In this document: positions 44,953 through 53,385 of the stretch, piece after piece | Layout of the letters: the number at the start of each line of letters is the position of its first letter | Numbering within the stretch: the first letter of the stretch is position 1 | From: Bin5 sp009843665 | GTDB lineage: Bacteria > Chloroflexota > Anaerolineae > Caldilineales > Caldilineaceae | Length of the DNA stretch: 64,000 bases | Assembly (NCBI GenBank): GCA_965220285.1 | Contig: OZ244818.1 | Location: 4,340,001-4,404,000, forward strand | Direction of reading: 5' to 3' | Made by a program: the position numbers and the translations under genes | The notes under the pieces: generated by a model | Seen by the model: the letters and a program-made list of their open reading frames with translations, nothing else | What the model was told of the DNA's origin: nothing | The model's database searches: none

Positions 44953-45900
44953 TTAGGCGCGGAAAGTCGGATGCCAGGGCAGGACCAACCGTTCCGCAAG
45001 CAGGATGACGAGATAGATTGAAATGCCTATGAGACAAGCCACGATAATGGCGGCCCAGGCCGAAGCGAAACGGAACAACGCCGCCTCTTGGGTGATGAAG
45101 ACCCCCAAGGCAATGCGTGGACCCCCGAAATACTCGCCCACGATCGCCCCGATCATGGCCAGCGCCCCTGCTACTTTCAAGCCGCTGAACAGTGACGGCA
45201 GCGCATTGGGGATCCGTAGTTTGAACAGGATTTCGGAGTCGCTGGCCGCATAAGAATGCATCAGTTCCAGCGAACGGCTATCGACCGAAATCAACCCGCG
45301 CAAGGTATTGATCATTATGGGGAAGAAGATCATGACCGTCACGATCGCCATTTTCGAAAACGGATTGTCGATGCCAAACCAGTTGTTCATAATCGGCGCA
45401 AAAGCAATGATAGGCATCGAATTTGCCGCGATGGCAAAGGGAAGCAGGGCCTCGCGCGTGGCGCTCCACCGGGTCGTGGCTAGCGCAACCGCGATGCCTG
45501 CCAGCGTGCCCATCGCCATTCCCCCCAACGCTTCCTTCAACGTGAACCAGCTGGCTGCCAGGATTGGCGTCAGGTTGCTTCCCCTCAATACCGAGACACT
45601 GCGGTCCCCAAGTCCGAACTCCAGCCAGCGCGCTTCCTGCATGGTCGCCCGGACTTCAGGCGTCAGTTCGCCAGACAAAAGTACGATGAAACCTTTATCT
45701 AAGGATAGCTCTGCGTCCGAGTCTCCTCGAGAAGCCGACCCGTCGAGTACGACCACCTGAACGAGATTGCCAGCGATCGCCGATGGCTTCGGCAACAGGA
45801 ACTGCTGGATGTTGAAGGCGGTCACCAGCGCTTCCCACAAGAAGACCAGCACAACGAGAATTATTATCGGCGCCCAGATACGCTGCCTACTCTCGCTCAT
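44953..45900 (-). CDS. ABC transporter permease (SsuC/ThiX type)
   Basis: A 315-residue permease: TM1 near residues 8-28, a loop of about 80 residues outside the membrane with an Asp/Glu/Ser-rich segment, then five more membrane segments. The EAA-type loop is near residues 205-225 (MHSYAASDSEILFKLRIPNALP). Its ATG overlaps the ATPase stop (ATGA), so the two are coupled. The same TM1-plus-loop layout occurs in the permease at 49153. It should pair with the ATPase and binding protein on either side. Confidence 0.92.
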   Translation of the reverse strand: MSESRQRIWAPIIILVVLVFLWEALVTAFNIQQFLLPKPSAIAGNLVQVVVLDGSASRGDSDAELSLDKGFIVLLSGELTPEVRATMQEARWLEFGLGDRSVSVLRGSNLTPILAASWFTLKEALGGMAMGTLAGIAVALATTRWSATREALLPFAIAANSMPIIAFAPIMNNWFGIDNPFSKMAIVTVMIFFPIMINTLRGLISVDSRSLELMHSYAASDSEILFKLRIPNALPSLFSGLKVAGALAMIGAIVGEYFGGPRIALGVFITQEAALFRFASAWAAIIVACLIGISIYLVILLAERLVLPWHPTFRA

Positions 45901-46700
45901 GCAGGCGCCCTGTTGCTTTCCTGGCCACCTTCGCTGATGCGCAGCGCCTCCCTTACCTCTGTCTCCAACTCGAAGAAGCGCACGTTGCTGCGGGTCTCCG
46001 CATTTCGCGGCTGGGGCAGATCGATGGCGATATCGGCGGTGATGCGGCCCGGACGGGCGGACATCACGATCACCCTGGTGGAAAGAAAGACGGCTTCAGT
46101 GATGCTGTGCGTGACGAAAAGTACCGTCGTGTTGGTCTTTCTCCAGATGTTGAGGAGCTCCAAATTGAGTCGCTCTCGCGTCATCTCGTCGAGCGCACCG
46201 AACGGCTCGTCCATCAGTAATATCGAAGGTTCAAAAGAGAGCGCACGCGCGATAGCTACCCTCTGTTGCATGCCGCCGGACAGCTGCCACGGGTAATGTG
46301 CGGCGAAGTCAGTCAACTCTACCAGCTCCAACATGGCCTGTGTGCGGCGGTCTTTTTCCGTGCGGCTGAACTGCATCAACTCCAGCGGCAACTGCACATT
46401 TTTTGCCACAGTGCGCCAGTCGTAGAGCGTGGCGGCTTGGAAGACGATGCCATAGTCCTGATCGAGCCTGGCCTGGCGCGCGCTCTTTCCGTTTATGGTG
46501 GCCATGCCCGAAGTGGGCTGAATCAGGTCGCCCACAACGCGCAAGAGCGTGGACTTTCCGCAACCGGACGGACCGATTAGCGAAATGAAATCATTCTGTT
46601 CGATCTGTAGGTCTATTTCCTTGAGCGCGTGAACCTGGTCTGCGGCGCCTTCTCCAAAGATCATATCGACGTTTTCGAGAACGACAACAGGTTCTGTCAT
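45897..46700 (-). CDS. ABC transporter ATP-binding protein (SsuB/TauB type)
   Basis: A 267-residue ATPase with Walker A GPSGCGKS (near residue 42), signature LSGGMQQRVAIARAL (near 138), Walker B ILLMDEP (near 161) and H-loop FVTHSITEAVFL. It matches the nitrate/sulfonate/taurine and thiamine-precursor type. It is first in the three-gene transporter operon, with a promoter at 46767. It may also energise the second permease at 49153, which has no ATPase of its own in the window. Confidence 0.94.
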   Translation of the reverse strand: MTEPVVVLENVDMIFGEGAADQVHALKEIDLQIEQNDFISLIGPSGCGKSTLLRVVGDLIQPTSGMATINGKSARQARLDQDYGIVFQAATLYDWRTVAKNVQLPLELMQFSRTEKDRRTQAMLELVELTDFAAHYPWQLSGGMQQRVAIARALSFEPSILLMDEPFGALDEMTRERLNLELLNIWRKTNTTVLFVTHSITEAVFLSTRVIVMSARPGRITADIAIDLPQPRNAETRSNVRFFELETEVREALRISEGGQESNRAPA

Positions 46701-46766
46701 GAGTGATCTCTACACGGGAGAGGCGGCTGGAACACGTCTGCGTAATCCGGCCCAGAGGTGGTGTCG

Positions 46767-46795
46767 ATTGTAGCATACGCCAAGAGAGAAGCCAA
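46767..46795 (-). promoter_or_regulatory. Promoter for the ABC importer operon
   Basis: On the minus strand TTGGCT (46795-46790) and TACAAT (46772-46767) are separated by 17 bases, 67 bases before the ATPase ATG. Confidence 0.5.
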
Positions 46796-47643
46796 TCACA
46801 GAATGGCTCACCGGTTCGGCCACAACATTTCAAATTGAAGAATAATTATTGCGATTAGTAGCACCCGATATCGCAAGGTCTGAAGCCCGGGAGTGGCAAT
46901 GACATCAAGTGGACGGCCCCAATTGGCAAGCGACCTCTCAGTAGCCCGTTTCTCAGACCTCAAGGCTATAGTGGGCGACATGTAAACTCCATTCACAACG
47001 TCAGATGGCAATTGCCCTTTGAAATTGACAGTCCATGGGTCTCTCAAATCCTGACCACCTAGCCAAAGTCAGTTCGCGACCCTGAACGAAGCTTTCTCTC
47101 TCCTCTCCTCGCATTTGTGCGGTCGGGCCTATTCGGCCCTCCCTTGTGCGGGGGCTCCGCCCCCGCAACGCCCCCCCTTTGTCCGCGCCGTAGCGAGTGT
47201 GTGGCTAATTTGACGTTGGCGTCTCGCGGCGGCCGGGCTTCACCCCCCCCAACCCCGCGTCTTGGCAGATCCCGAGTATGTGCCGGCGCAGGCAAGCCAG
47301 GCGAGGCGACTCCCAAAACCCAACGCTCACCGCTATGACCATCGAGAGCCCGCAGCAGAATCACTGACGCTACATTCCGCCCGGACAGACCGCACACAGT
47401 ACACACAGAAAATGGCTCAGAAGTTACCTCGAATGAAAGTACGCGAATTGTGTGAAGATTCGTCAAATAATGTACCCTGTCCACAGAGTGCATGAAACTG
47501 CATAAGGCAAATCCTTTGTCCGCAACCTGACCGATTTGAAACGCACATTCGAGCCCCAACTGTTCAAAGCAAACACTGTCCACCCCCCGCACTAGGTCCC
47601 TGAACGACAACATTTTCGTTAAAAGAATGAGGGAGATGGCGCC
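46796..47643. other. Non-coding stretch before the sulfatase gene
   Basis: No supported gene. It holds the second copy of the 57-base repeat (47119-47175). A short reading frame on the minus strand (46808-47047) ends in a hydrophobic patch but matches nothing. A GAGGGAG ribosome site stands before the sulfatase ATG at 47644. Confidence 0.4.
47119..47175. repeat. 57-base structured repeat, copy 2
   Basis: Identical over 57 bases to 25742-25798; same orientation. Flanking bases differ. The two internal hairpins make it look like a small structured element such as a REP-like unit, not a coding sequence. Confidence 0.85.
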
Positions 47644-49131
47644 ATGCCTGACAGACTGCCGCACATACTGATATTCAACCCCGACCAGTGGCGGGGAGAC
47701 GTTCTCGGCCACATGGGCAACCCCGGCGCTGTGACCCCAGTCCTGGACCGGTTCGCTCGTACCGAAGGTGTAACCTTCTCCAACGCCTTCTGCCAGAATC
47801 CCGTCTGCACGCCCAGCCGCTGCTCGTTCATGACCGGCTGGTACCCCCACGTACGCGGCCATCGCTCCATGTTCCACATGCTGCGTCCGGACGAGCCAAT
47901 GCTTCTGCAAAAACTGCGCCAAAACGGCTATTTCGTTTGGTGGGGTGGAAAGAACGATGTCGTGCCGGCCCAGAACGGGTATGCCGGCTACTGTGACGTG
48001 AAATATTCCCCGCCTCAACCGGAGCGTCTCATGCAGAACCCGCACCAACTGGCCGCGTGGCGAGGCGACCCCGACGGCGACAACTACTACTCCTTCTACG
48101 TAGGCCGGAACGAGATTCCTGATGGCGAGTCGGTGGCCTACGACTCCGACTGGGCCATGGTTGAGGGCGCGATCGAACAGATCGAAAATGCCCCGTCTGA
48201 CCAGCCCCTCTGCATATATCTGCCCCTTTCCTATCCCCACCCGCCTTACGCCGTCGAAGACCCCTGGTACAGCCAGATCGACCCGGCCAACATTCCCGAA
48301 CGCACCGCTACGCCAGATGAGACCACGGGCGGCTGGGAAGGCTATCCCAGCCTGATGAAGGGAATCTATGACGGGCAGCAGATGCAGAGTTGGTCGGAGG
48401 AGCGCCTGCGAGAGTTGCGGCGAACCTACTACGGAATGTGCGCACGCGTGGACCACCAGTTCGGCATGGTCCTGGAAGCGCTGCAAAAGGCCGGCATCTA
48501 CGACGATACGCTCATTTTCTTCTTTTCCGACCATGGCGACTTTACAGGGGACTATGGCCTGGTTGAAAAGACGCAGAACACTTTTCAGGACTGCCTCACC
48601 CGCGTTCCCCTCCTGGTAAAGCCGCCTGCGGGCACGCCCGTTTCGCCGCGCGTCTCCGATGCGCTGGTGGAGCTGATCGACTTTCCCGCCACCGTGTATG
48701 CGCTCACCGGGATCGAGGCCGGATACGACCATTTCGGCCGCTCGCTCCTGCCTCTTCTCGCTGGCGAAACTGACAGCCACCGCGATGCCGTCTTCTGCGA
48801 GGGCGGTCGGCGCCGCGGCGAGCGCCAGTGCATGGAACTGGAGAGCAACGCCAGACCCGGTTTCCTCTACTGGCCGCGTCTACGCCTGCAGACAGGCGAA
48901 GGTCCGGAACACACCAAGGCTGCCATGTGCCGGACCGCAACACACAAGTATGTCAGACGATTCTACGAGCAGGACGAACTCTACGACCTGCAGGCCGACC
49001 CCCGCGAGACGCGCAATCTCGTCGATGATCCCGCCTACGGGGACGTATTAGCGACCCTCAAAGAGCGCATGTTGCAGTGGTATATGGAAACCAGTGACGT
49101 AGTGCCGCACGAAACCGATGCGAGGAGATGA
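47644..49131 (+). CDS. Sulfatase family hydrolase
   Basis: A 495-residue member of the alkaline phosphatase superfamily. The sulfatase signature CTPSR is at residues 56-60; the Cys is the one converted to formylglycine by a maturase. N-terminal ILIFNPDQWRGD holds the first metal-ligand Asp, and FFFSDHGDFTGDYGLV near 296 the His/Asp ligands. There is no signal peptide, so it is probably cytoplasmic. It resembles choline-sulfatase and N-sulfoglucosamine-type enzymes. It lies between the two minus-strand transporter and catabolic groups and is transcribed alone. Substrate unknown. Confidence 0.92.
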   Translation: MPDRLPHILIFNPDQWRGDVLGHMGNPGAVTPVLDRFARTEGVTFSNAFCQNPVCTPSRCSFMTGWYPHVRGHRSMFHMLRPDEPMLLQKLRQNGYFVWWGGKNDVVPAQNGYAGYCDVKYSPPQPERLMQNPHQLAAWRGDPDGDNYYSFYVGRNEIPDGESVAYDSDWAMVEGAIEQIENAPSDQPLCIYLPLSYPHPPYAVEDPWYSQIDPANIPERTATPDETTGGWEGYPSLMKGIYDGQQMQSWSEERLRELRRTYYGMCARVDHQFGMVLEALQKAGIYDDTLIFFFSDHGDFTGDYGLVEKTQNTFQDCLTRVPLLVKPPAGTPVSPRVSDALVELIDFPATVYALTGIEAGYDHFGRSLLPLLAGETDSHRDAVFCEGGRRRGERQCMELESNARPGFLYWPRLRLQTGEGPEHTKAAMCRTATHKYVRRFYEQDELYDLQADPRETRNLVDDPAYGDVLATLKERMLQWYMETSDVVPHETDARR

Positions 49132-49152
49132 AACTGTTTCGTGAGCCTGCAA

Positions 49153-50073
49153 TTACGAATCGGAGACCTGCCTCTGAACGACCAGGCGCTCCAGAAGGGA
49201 AATGACGAGGAAGAAAACCATGCCGGTTAGCGAGGCGAAGAGAATCGCGGCCCACAGCTTCTCCGGCCCAGTGGCGTAATACTGGTTGAAATTGAGAATG
49301 ACCCGGCCAAGTCCGTCGGCGATGCCGCTGGGCAGTTCGCCGATGATGGCGCCAACCACGCTGGCCGTGGCCGAGACCTTGAGAGCCGTGAAGATGTAAG
49401 GCAGCGCAGCCGGAACCCGCAACTTCCACAGAATCTCCCAGGGCGTGGCTGCGTAGGAGTGCATCAACTCGATTGCGGTCGGTTCCGGTGAGCGTAGCCC
49501 CTGCAACGTATTGATCGTTACCGGGAAAAAAGTCAGATAGGCCGCGATCACCGCAACCGAGAACCAGCTGCCCCCCAGCCAGATAACGACCATCGGCGCA
49601 ATTGCCAGCAGAGGCACGGTTTGCGATGCCACCACATAGGGCAGCAACCCCCGCTCCAGCAGCCCTGAGTGCGCGAACGCGACGCCAAGCACGAAGCCGA
49701 GACACCCGCCGAAGAGAAAGCCGAAAACGGCCTCCTGTAAGGTGAAGAGCGACGCCCGCAGCAGTATCGTCAGCAATATCGTGTCGCTGCCCCGCCGCGG
49801 CGGCTCGAAGATCGTCTGCAAAATGTCCCACACGTGCGGCATCGCCCTGTCATCGGCCCGCACCGGCAGTTCCACTTCACACAGGCCGACTGATCCGCAC
49901 AGGATACCGACCGGCTTGCCGTTGTCCGCTTGGACCGGAACAGTGCCCCGCAGGTATGCGCCGCCCCCCGGTGCCCCCAGCAGCTTATACGCCTCCCAGA
50001 ACAGCGCCAGCAGCAGGACGACAAAAATGAAATAGCGGACGGCCTTGAACGACGACAGTCTGGCGAACTTCAC
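49153..50073 (-). CDS. ABC transporter permease, second of the NMT1-like type
   Basis: A 306-residue permease with TM1 near residues 12-28, then a long outside loop of about 80 residues, then five membrane segments. The EAA-type loop is MHSYAATPWEILWKLRVPAALP near residue 204. Its GTG 50073 overlaps the dihydropyrimidinase stop (GTGA). There is no ATPase or binding protein beside it, so it probably combines with the ATPase at 45897 and binding protein at 43770. It shares layout with the permease at 44953, suggesting a heterodimeric permease pair. Confidence 0.92.
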   Translation of the reverse strand: MKFARLSSFKAVRYFIFVVLLLALFWEAYKLLGAPGGGAYLRGTVPVQADNGKPVGILCGSVGLCEVELPVRADDRAMPHVWDILQTIFEPPRRGSDTILLTILLRASLFTLQEAVFGFLFGGCLGFVLGVAFAHSGLLERGLLPYVVASQTVPLLAIAPMVVIWLGGSWFSVAVIAAYLTFFPVTINTLQGLRSPEPTAIELMHSYAATPWEILWKLRVPAALPYIFTALKVSATASVVGAIIGELPSGIADGLGRVILNFNQYYATGPEKLWAAILFASLTGMVFFLVISLLERLVVQRQVSDS

Positions 50074-51476
50074 AGTACCTCCGCAAAAGGCTTTCGCCGC
50101 AGAAAGCGCCCCCCGCCTGCGGCGCCCATCCAGCTGTCCCCGTCTACAATCACCTGCCCCCGCAGAAGTACCTTCTCGGCCCAGCCCCGCACGCGCATTC
50201 CCTCGTAGACGTTGTAATCCGTGTTCATGTGGTGCGTGGCCGCCGAAATCGTGTGTTCCTTGTCCGCATCCCAGATGACGATGTCAGCGTCCGAGCCGAC
50301 AGCAATTGTGCCCTTGCGGGGATACAGCCCAAAGATCTTGGCAGGATTCGTACTTGCGATCTCAACAAAGCGGTTGGCACTGTAGTGGCCGCCTCCCACG
50401 CCCGCATGCCACATGACCGGCATGCGGTCCTCGATGCCTGGCATGCCGTTGGGGATCTGGTGAAAGCCCTCTTTCCCCAACTCCTTGCCTGCTATGCGTC
50501 CATCCACGACGCCTTCGTACCAGAACGGGCAGTGGTCTGTGGAGATAGCCTGCAGGCCGCCGTCTGCCAGTGCCTTCCACAGAATGACCGCATCCTTTGG
50601 CTGTCGTACCGGCGGCGAGCATACGTATTTGGCCCCCTCATAGCCGGGCCTGGCCAGATCCTCCTCAAAAACAAAGAGATACTGCGTGCAGGTTTCCCCC
50701 ATCACCGGAAAGCCCTTGGCCCGCCCCAGCGCAAGCTGCTCAACCGCCTCTTCGCACGTAATGTGGACGACGTACAGAGACGCGCCGCTGATCCCTGCCA
50801 ATGCAACTGCACGCCCCGTCGCCTCCGCTTCAGCCATCGCCGGATGGGCCGTGGCATGGTACTTCGGCGCCGTCTTCCCTTCGTCCAGGAGCCTCTTTGT
50901 CAGGTCGGCGATTACATCTCCGTTCTCCGCGTGAACCATGATCAACAGCCCGTGCTCGGCGGCAACCTGCATGGCGCGGAATAGCGTCGTGTCGTCGACC
51001 TGGAAGAGCCCCTTGTACGCCATGAATAACTTCAGACTGGTGATACCCTCATCGACAACAGATGGGATTTCGGCCATTACATCGTCGCGCAGGTCTGTTA
51101 TCGCCACGTGAAATCCATAGTCGATCGCCGCTTTTCCGGCGGCTTTTGCGTGCCAGGTCTCTATTCCCTCCTTGAGCGTGCCCCCGACCGGCTGAATGAC
51201 AAAGTCTATGTGCGTCGTCGTGGCGCCGAACGCCGCCGCACGATGGCCCGTGAAGAAGTCGTCCGAGGAAACTGTACCGCCAAAGGGCAGTTCCAGATGG
51301 GTATGAACGTCAATGCCTCCCGGCAGGAGCAGCTTGCCTTCGGCGTCTATCACCTCCGCACCTTCAGTGGGCAGATCGAGCCCGATCAACGCCACCCGCT
51401 CGTCATCAATCAGGAGATCGGCTTTCACGCTATCAGCCGCGGTGACAACTGTTCCGTTCTTGATCAGAGTTGGCAT
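50070..51476 (-). CDS. Dihydropyrimidinase/D-hydantoinase
   Basis: A 468-residue cyclic amidohydrolase that opens dihydropyrimidine or hydantoin rings. Metal-ligand HxH is in GGIDVHTHLELPFGG (near residue 55-62). The carboxylated Lys is in SLKLFMAYKG near 147-156, later His ligands in MVHAENGD near 182 and YVVHITCEEA near 235, and the Asp in AISTDHCPFW near 313. The substrate loop FGGTVSSDDFFTGH is typical of the D-hydantoinase/dihydropyrimidinase branch rather than allantoinase. It follows the beta-ureidopropionase-like gene by 84 bases, giving a classic two-step pyrimidine degradation pair. Confidence 0.92.
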   Translation of the reverse strand: MPTLIKNGTVVTAADSVKADLLIDDERVALIGLDLPTEGAEVIDAEGKLLLPGGIDVHTHLELPFGGTVSSDDFFTGHRAAAFGATTTHIDFVIQPVGGTLKEGIETWHAKAAGKAAIDYGFHVAITDLRDDVMAEIPSVVDEGITSLKLFMAYKGLFQVDDTTLFRAMQVAAEHGLLIMVHAENGDVIADLTKRLLDEGKTAPKYHATAHPAMAEAEATGRAVALAGISGASLYVVHITCEEAVEQLALGRAKGFPVMGETCTQYLFVFEEDLARPGYEGAKYVCSPPVRQPKDAVILWKALADGGLQAISTDHCPFWYEGVVDGRIAGKELGKEGFHQIPNGMPGIEDRMPVMWHAGVGGGHYSANRFVEIASTNPAKIFGLYPRKGTIAVGSDADIVIWDADKEHTISAATHHMNTDYNVYEGMRVRGWAEKVLLRGQVIVDGDSWMGAAGGGRFLRRKPFAEVL

Positions 51477-51560
51477 TTGTGGGTTCGGCTCCTCTCCGGT
51501 CAGACCTCGTGTTCAGGATACGTCTGTAAACAAGCGCAAATGACTCGCTCTGTGCGAAGG

Positions 51561-52433
51561 TCAGTCCGCCACAATCTTGTCGTACATGTCCGGCCGTCTG
51601 TCCCGGAGGAACTGCCAGGTGTCCCGCACATCCCGTATCATGTCCAGGTCCAGGTCGCGAATGATCAGCTCCTCCTCAAATGGATCGCCCTGGCCCGGCA
51701 GGTCATCGCGCCCACCGAGCGTGGTCACAAACTCACCGCGCGGCGTACAAAAGTAACTTTGTCCGTAAAAGTCGTTGTCGCCAAGTTCCGCTTCGACGCC
51801 GACACGGTTGATCGTACCTACAAAGTAACCATTGGCGATCGCGTGGCTGGTCTGTTCAATCCGCCACAAATGCTGCGAGAGGCCGCGCGAAGTGGCGGAC
51901 GGGATAAAGACGATTTCGGCGCCGTTCAATCCCAGCATTCTCGCGCCTTCCGGAAAGTGGCGGTCGTAGCAGATATACACGCCAACTTTGCCCACCGCCG
52001 TGTCAAAGACTGGGTAACCGAGATTCCCAGGGCGAAAGTAGAACTTCTCCCAGAAGCCGGGCAAGTGAGGCAAGTGCGTCTTGCGGTACTTGCCCAGGTA
52101 GCTCCCGTCAGCGTCGATCACGGCCGCCGTGTTGTAATAGAGTCCGGGCTGATCTTCCTCGTACAACGGAACGATCAGCACCATCTTTGTTTCGGCAGCC
52201 AGCTTCTGCATCCGCTCGGTAGTCGGTCCGTCGGGGATCCGCTCAGCAAGACCGTACCAATGCGGGTCCTGCACCTGGCAGAAATAGGGCCCGTGGAAAA
52301 GCTCCTGGAAGCAGAATATCTGCACGCCCTGTTCAGCCGCCTGCCTGGCGTATTTCTCGTGCTTCTGGATCATTGACTCCTGGTCGCCGGTCCAGGAGGC
52401 TTGGAGCAACGCGCTGCGGACAATTCGGGTCAT
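51561..52433 (-). CDS. Nitrilase-superfamily amidase (beta-ureidopropionase/N-carbamoyl amidase)
   Basis: A 290-residue carbon-nitrogen hydrolase. The catalytic triad is Glu44 (CFQELFHG), Lys118 (KYRKTHLP) and Cys155 (YICYDRHFPE). YFCTPRGEFVTT and GTINRVGVEAE are common to N-carbamoyl-beta-alanine and N-carbamoylputrescine amidases. ATG 52433 has AGGAGG eight bases upstream; the frame starts six codons earlier at 52451. Neighbouring dihydropyrimidinase makes release of ammonia and CO2 from N-carbamoyl products the likely role. Confidence 0.92.
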   Translation of the reverse strand: MTRIVRSALLQASWTGDQESMIQKHEKYARQAAEQGVQIFCFQELFHGPYFCQVQDPHWYGLAERIPDGPTTERMQKLAAETKMVLIVPLYEEDQPGLYYNTAAVIDADGSYLGKYRKTHLPHLPGFWEKFYFRPGNLGYPVFDTAVGKVGVYICYDRHFPEGARMLGLNGAEIVFIPSATSRGLSQHLWRIEQTSHAIANGYFVGTINRVGVEAELGDNDFYGQSYFCTPRGEFVTTLGGRDDLPGQGDPFEEELIIRDLDLDMIRDVRDTWQFLRDRRPDMYDKIVAD

Positions 52434-52557
52434 TCGAGGTCCTCCTGTCAAGTGGCCGGAAAAGAGATTTCTCAGGAATTTCTATTCCGTGAGTCTGTTG
52501 GCAGCGATGACAGGCAGTCTTCTTCCGGGAGCAACAATCTTCGATGACCTTGATGGG

Positions 52558-53385
52558 TCATCCCAGTTCTTCAAGCACAGAACCGTACCCCTGAGCACAC
52601 AACTCTTGGGTCACATACTGCACAACGGCCTTCTCCATCGCGTACGGATACTCTACCTCCCACTGTTCGCAAATGGCAGGCCCGTACTCCCGCATGATCC
52701 GTGCCAGTCGCAAGGGAATGCGCATCGGCCCATCGGGCGATAAAGAGTCCGCCAGCACGGCTTCCTCCACACACTTGCGGTGATGTGGAAGCAGGAACCC
52801 GTTCAAGGCCTTGACGCCGCGATCCCGACGGATTCCGCTTGCCGCACACAGTACATTCGTGAGCGCCAGCAGGATTATGGAGTTGCCTGCCGTGCCCACC
52901 AGCTTTTCCCCGCGCCCAACGACGACAGGCGTCATCGAGATACAGCGCCAGAACTCAGGAATCTCCCTGAGCAACAGCTCCGCCGCCCCTTTCCGCGTTA
53001 GTCTGTCGCCAGGCCTCGGCAGCCAGGAAAGGGCCCCCTCCTCCTCGTACAGCACCCGAATCTCACCCGTCGTCACCTCGGCTGATTCCCCTTCGTGTAG
53101 CCAAACATCCAAACGCATCGCCTCGTCAGTCATGGCATTGACCATTCGACCCTCGAACATCAGGCGCATAAAGACCAAGGGGCGAATCTCGCATAGCCAC
53201 GACTCGACACTGCTGTGAAATTCATCGAACTTGGCGGCATCTATCAACAGGTGTGCATCAACGTCGCTCCAACGATCCTCCCTATCTTTGCCGAAGCTGC
53301 CGGTCAGCCAGGCGGCGCGAACGGCCGCGTCGGCTTCGACTTTGGCAGTCAGCCCTTCGATGAAACGGGATTGCGCGGTCGTCAT
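52558..53385 (-). CDS. Nucleotidyltransferase-domain protein
   Basis: A 275-residue protein with the nucleotidyltransferase pattern TGSFGKDREDRWSDVDAHLL near residues 28-47 (GS motif, then DxD). The remainder is helical with no recognised motif, as in AadE/streptomycin adenylyltransferase-like or MNT-type enzymes. Its ATG overlaps the stop of the molybdoenzyme large subunit (ATGA), and the beta-ureidopropionase gene follows after 124 bases. Such coupling suggests that it serves the same pathway, perhaps in cofactor or substrate nucleotidylation; this is an inference. Confidence 0.82.
   Translation of the reverse strand: MTTAQSRFIEGLTAKVEADAAVRAAWLTGSFGKDREDRWSDVDAHLLIDAAKFDEFHSSVESWLCEIRPLVFMRLMFEGRMVNAMTDEAMRLDVWLHEGESAEVTTGEIRVLYEEEGALSWLPRPGDRLTRKGAAELLLREIPEFWRCISMTPVVVGRGEKLVGTAGNSIILLALTNVLCAASGIRRDRGVKALNGFLLPHHRKCVEEAVLADSLSPDGPMRIPLRLARIMREYGPAICEQWEVEYPYAMEKAVVQYVTQELCAQGYGSVLEELG

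Noticed and set aside
46808..47047. A 79-residue minus-strand frame with hydrophobic end
   Set aside because: No ribosome site, no recognisable family and no conservation that can be judged; left as non-coding.
47059..48780. A 573-residue reading frame on the minus strand
   Set aside because: It runs antisense to the sulfatase gene, which has clear family motifs, and extends through the intergenic repeat; no family character of its own.
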